A DNA stretch of 64,000 nucleotides from Candidatus Methanophagales archaeon (lineage in GTDB: Archaea; Halobacteriota; Syntropharchaeia; Alkanophagales; Methanospirareceae), in contig JANPRD010000006.1 of the NCBI GenBank assembly GCA_024699715.1, positions 51,659 through 115,658 on the forward strand, written 5' to 3'. Each line of letters begins with the position of its first letter. Position 1 is the first letter of the stretch. The translations under genes were made by a program, and so were the position numbers. Below, in pieces: positions 63,927 to 64,000 of this stretch. The notes below the pieces were generated by a model. It did no database searches, had not been told where the DNA came from, and saw nothing but the letters and a program-made list of their open reading frames with translations.

Positions 63927-64000
63927 ATGGAAATGTATAAGATTGTAGTTCCTGGGGATTTCTTATCGAGGGATGTGAAGCGTGCAGGAGAAGGAACTTA
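63927..64000 (+). CDS. rrp4: Exosome RNA-binding subunit Rrp4, 5' part
   Basis: The first 24 codons (MEMYKIVVPGDFLSRDVKRA, ending GEGT) match the archaeal Rrp4 N-terminal domain. GGGAGGT lies 6 bases before the ATG. Position after psmA and SBDS is the normal exosome operon order. The gene continues beyond the window. Confidence 0.88.
   Translation, partial: MEMYKIVVPGDFLSRDVKRAGEGT

Noticed and set aside
1..64000. CRISPR arrays
   Set aside because: No regularly spaced direct repeats of 24-37 bases with unique spacers were seen. The repeat-rich stretches are coding (NosD-like, DUF3782-like) or simple-sequence.

Overview
The window is archaeal and comes from a methanogen- or ANME-type euryarchaeote. 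The evidence is a two-domain ABC ATPase of the methyl-coenzyme M reductase activation type (AtwA), coenzyme F420 genes (CofC, an FrhB-type subunit), archaeal information-processing genes (aCPSF1, archaeal DnaG, aIF5A, SBDS, Rrp4, proteasome alpha and beta, Pth2, Sm-like protein), archaeal aromatic biosynthesis (ADH synthase plus type II dehydroquinate synthase), PurP, archaeal Dph2, QueC and TATA-box promoters. No 16S rRNA or mcr gene is present, so a placement near Syntrophoarchaeia/Methanophagales is a guess.

Layout. 1-4.2 kb is an accessory block of unrecognised genes that ends in a PAC2-family protein with a perfect C-terminal HbYX proteasome-docking tail. 4.3-13 kb holds a ferredoxin, AMMECR1, a structured leader RNA followed by atwA, tRNA-Glu, dnaG, a siroheme-type dehydrogenase, hemA, an aminotransferase, an 18-codon eL41-like gene and a promoter-driven structured RNA. 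13-17 kb carries a CNNM/CorC-type membrane protein, a second copy of the atwA leader RNA with no gene behind it, and an A/T-rich island (HEPN-like gene between hairpin repeats, orphan DNA methylase, short partner). 17-30 kb is translation (aIF5A, GlyRS, ValRS, Pth2, tRNA-Gln) with a beta-helix surface protein, CbiB and a type II NADH dehydrogenase. 30-46 kb mixes two toxin-antitoxin-like pairs, a methyltransferase, an FAD oxidoreductase, DUF460, QueC, a sugar phosphomutase, a pyruvate:ferredoxin oxidoreductase whose beta subunit holds a mini-intein, HisH, PurP and tRNA-Leu. 46-64 kb is core metabolism and information processing: Dph2, the aroA'/aroB' pair, aCPSF1, PsmB, NikR, RibL, a JAMM protease, an ATP-grasp ligase, CofC, Lsm, ProC, adenine deaminase, tRNA-Ala and the psmA-SBDS-rrp4 operon, which runs off the end.

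Themes. Nickel and tetrapyrrole metabolism is prominent (NikR, HemA, the Met8-like dehydrogenase, CbiB, AtwA), as expected for a cell depending on F430. Proteasome biology is also prominent (PsmA, PsmB, a PAC2-HbYX protein, a JAMM protease).

A caveat applies throughout. About 20 reading-frame breaks interrupt otherwise well-conserved genes. Most sit at runs of 3-5 identical bases and most look like one extra base, so base-calling error is the simplest explanation. I describe such genes as single split genes and state where the frame changes.
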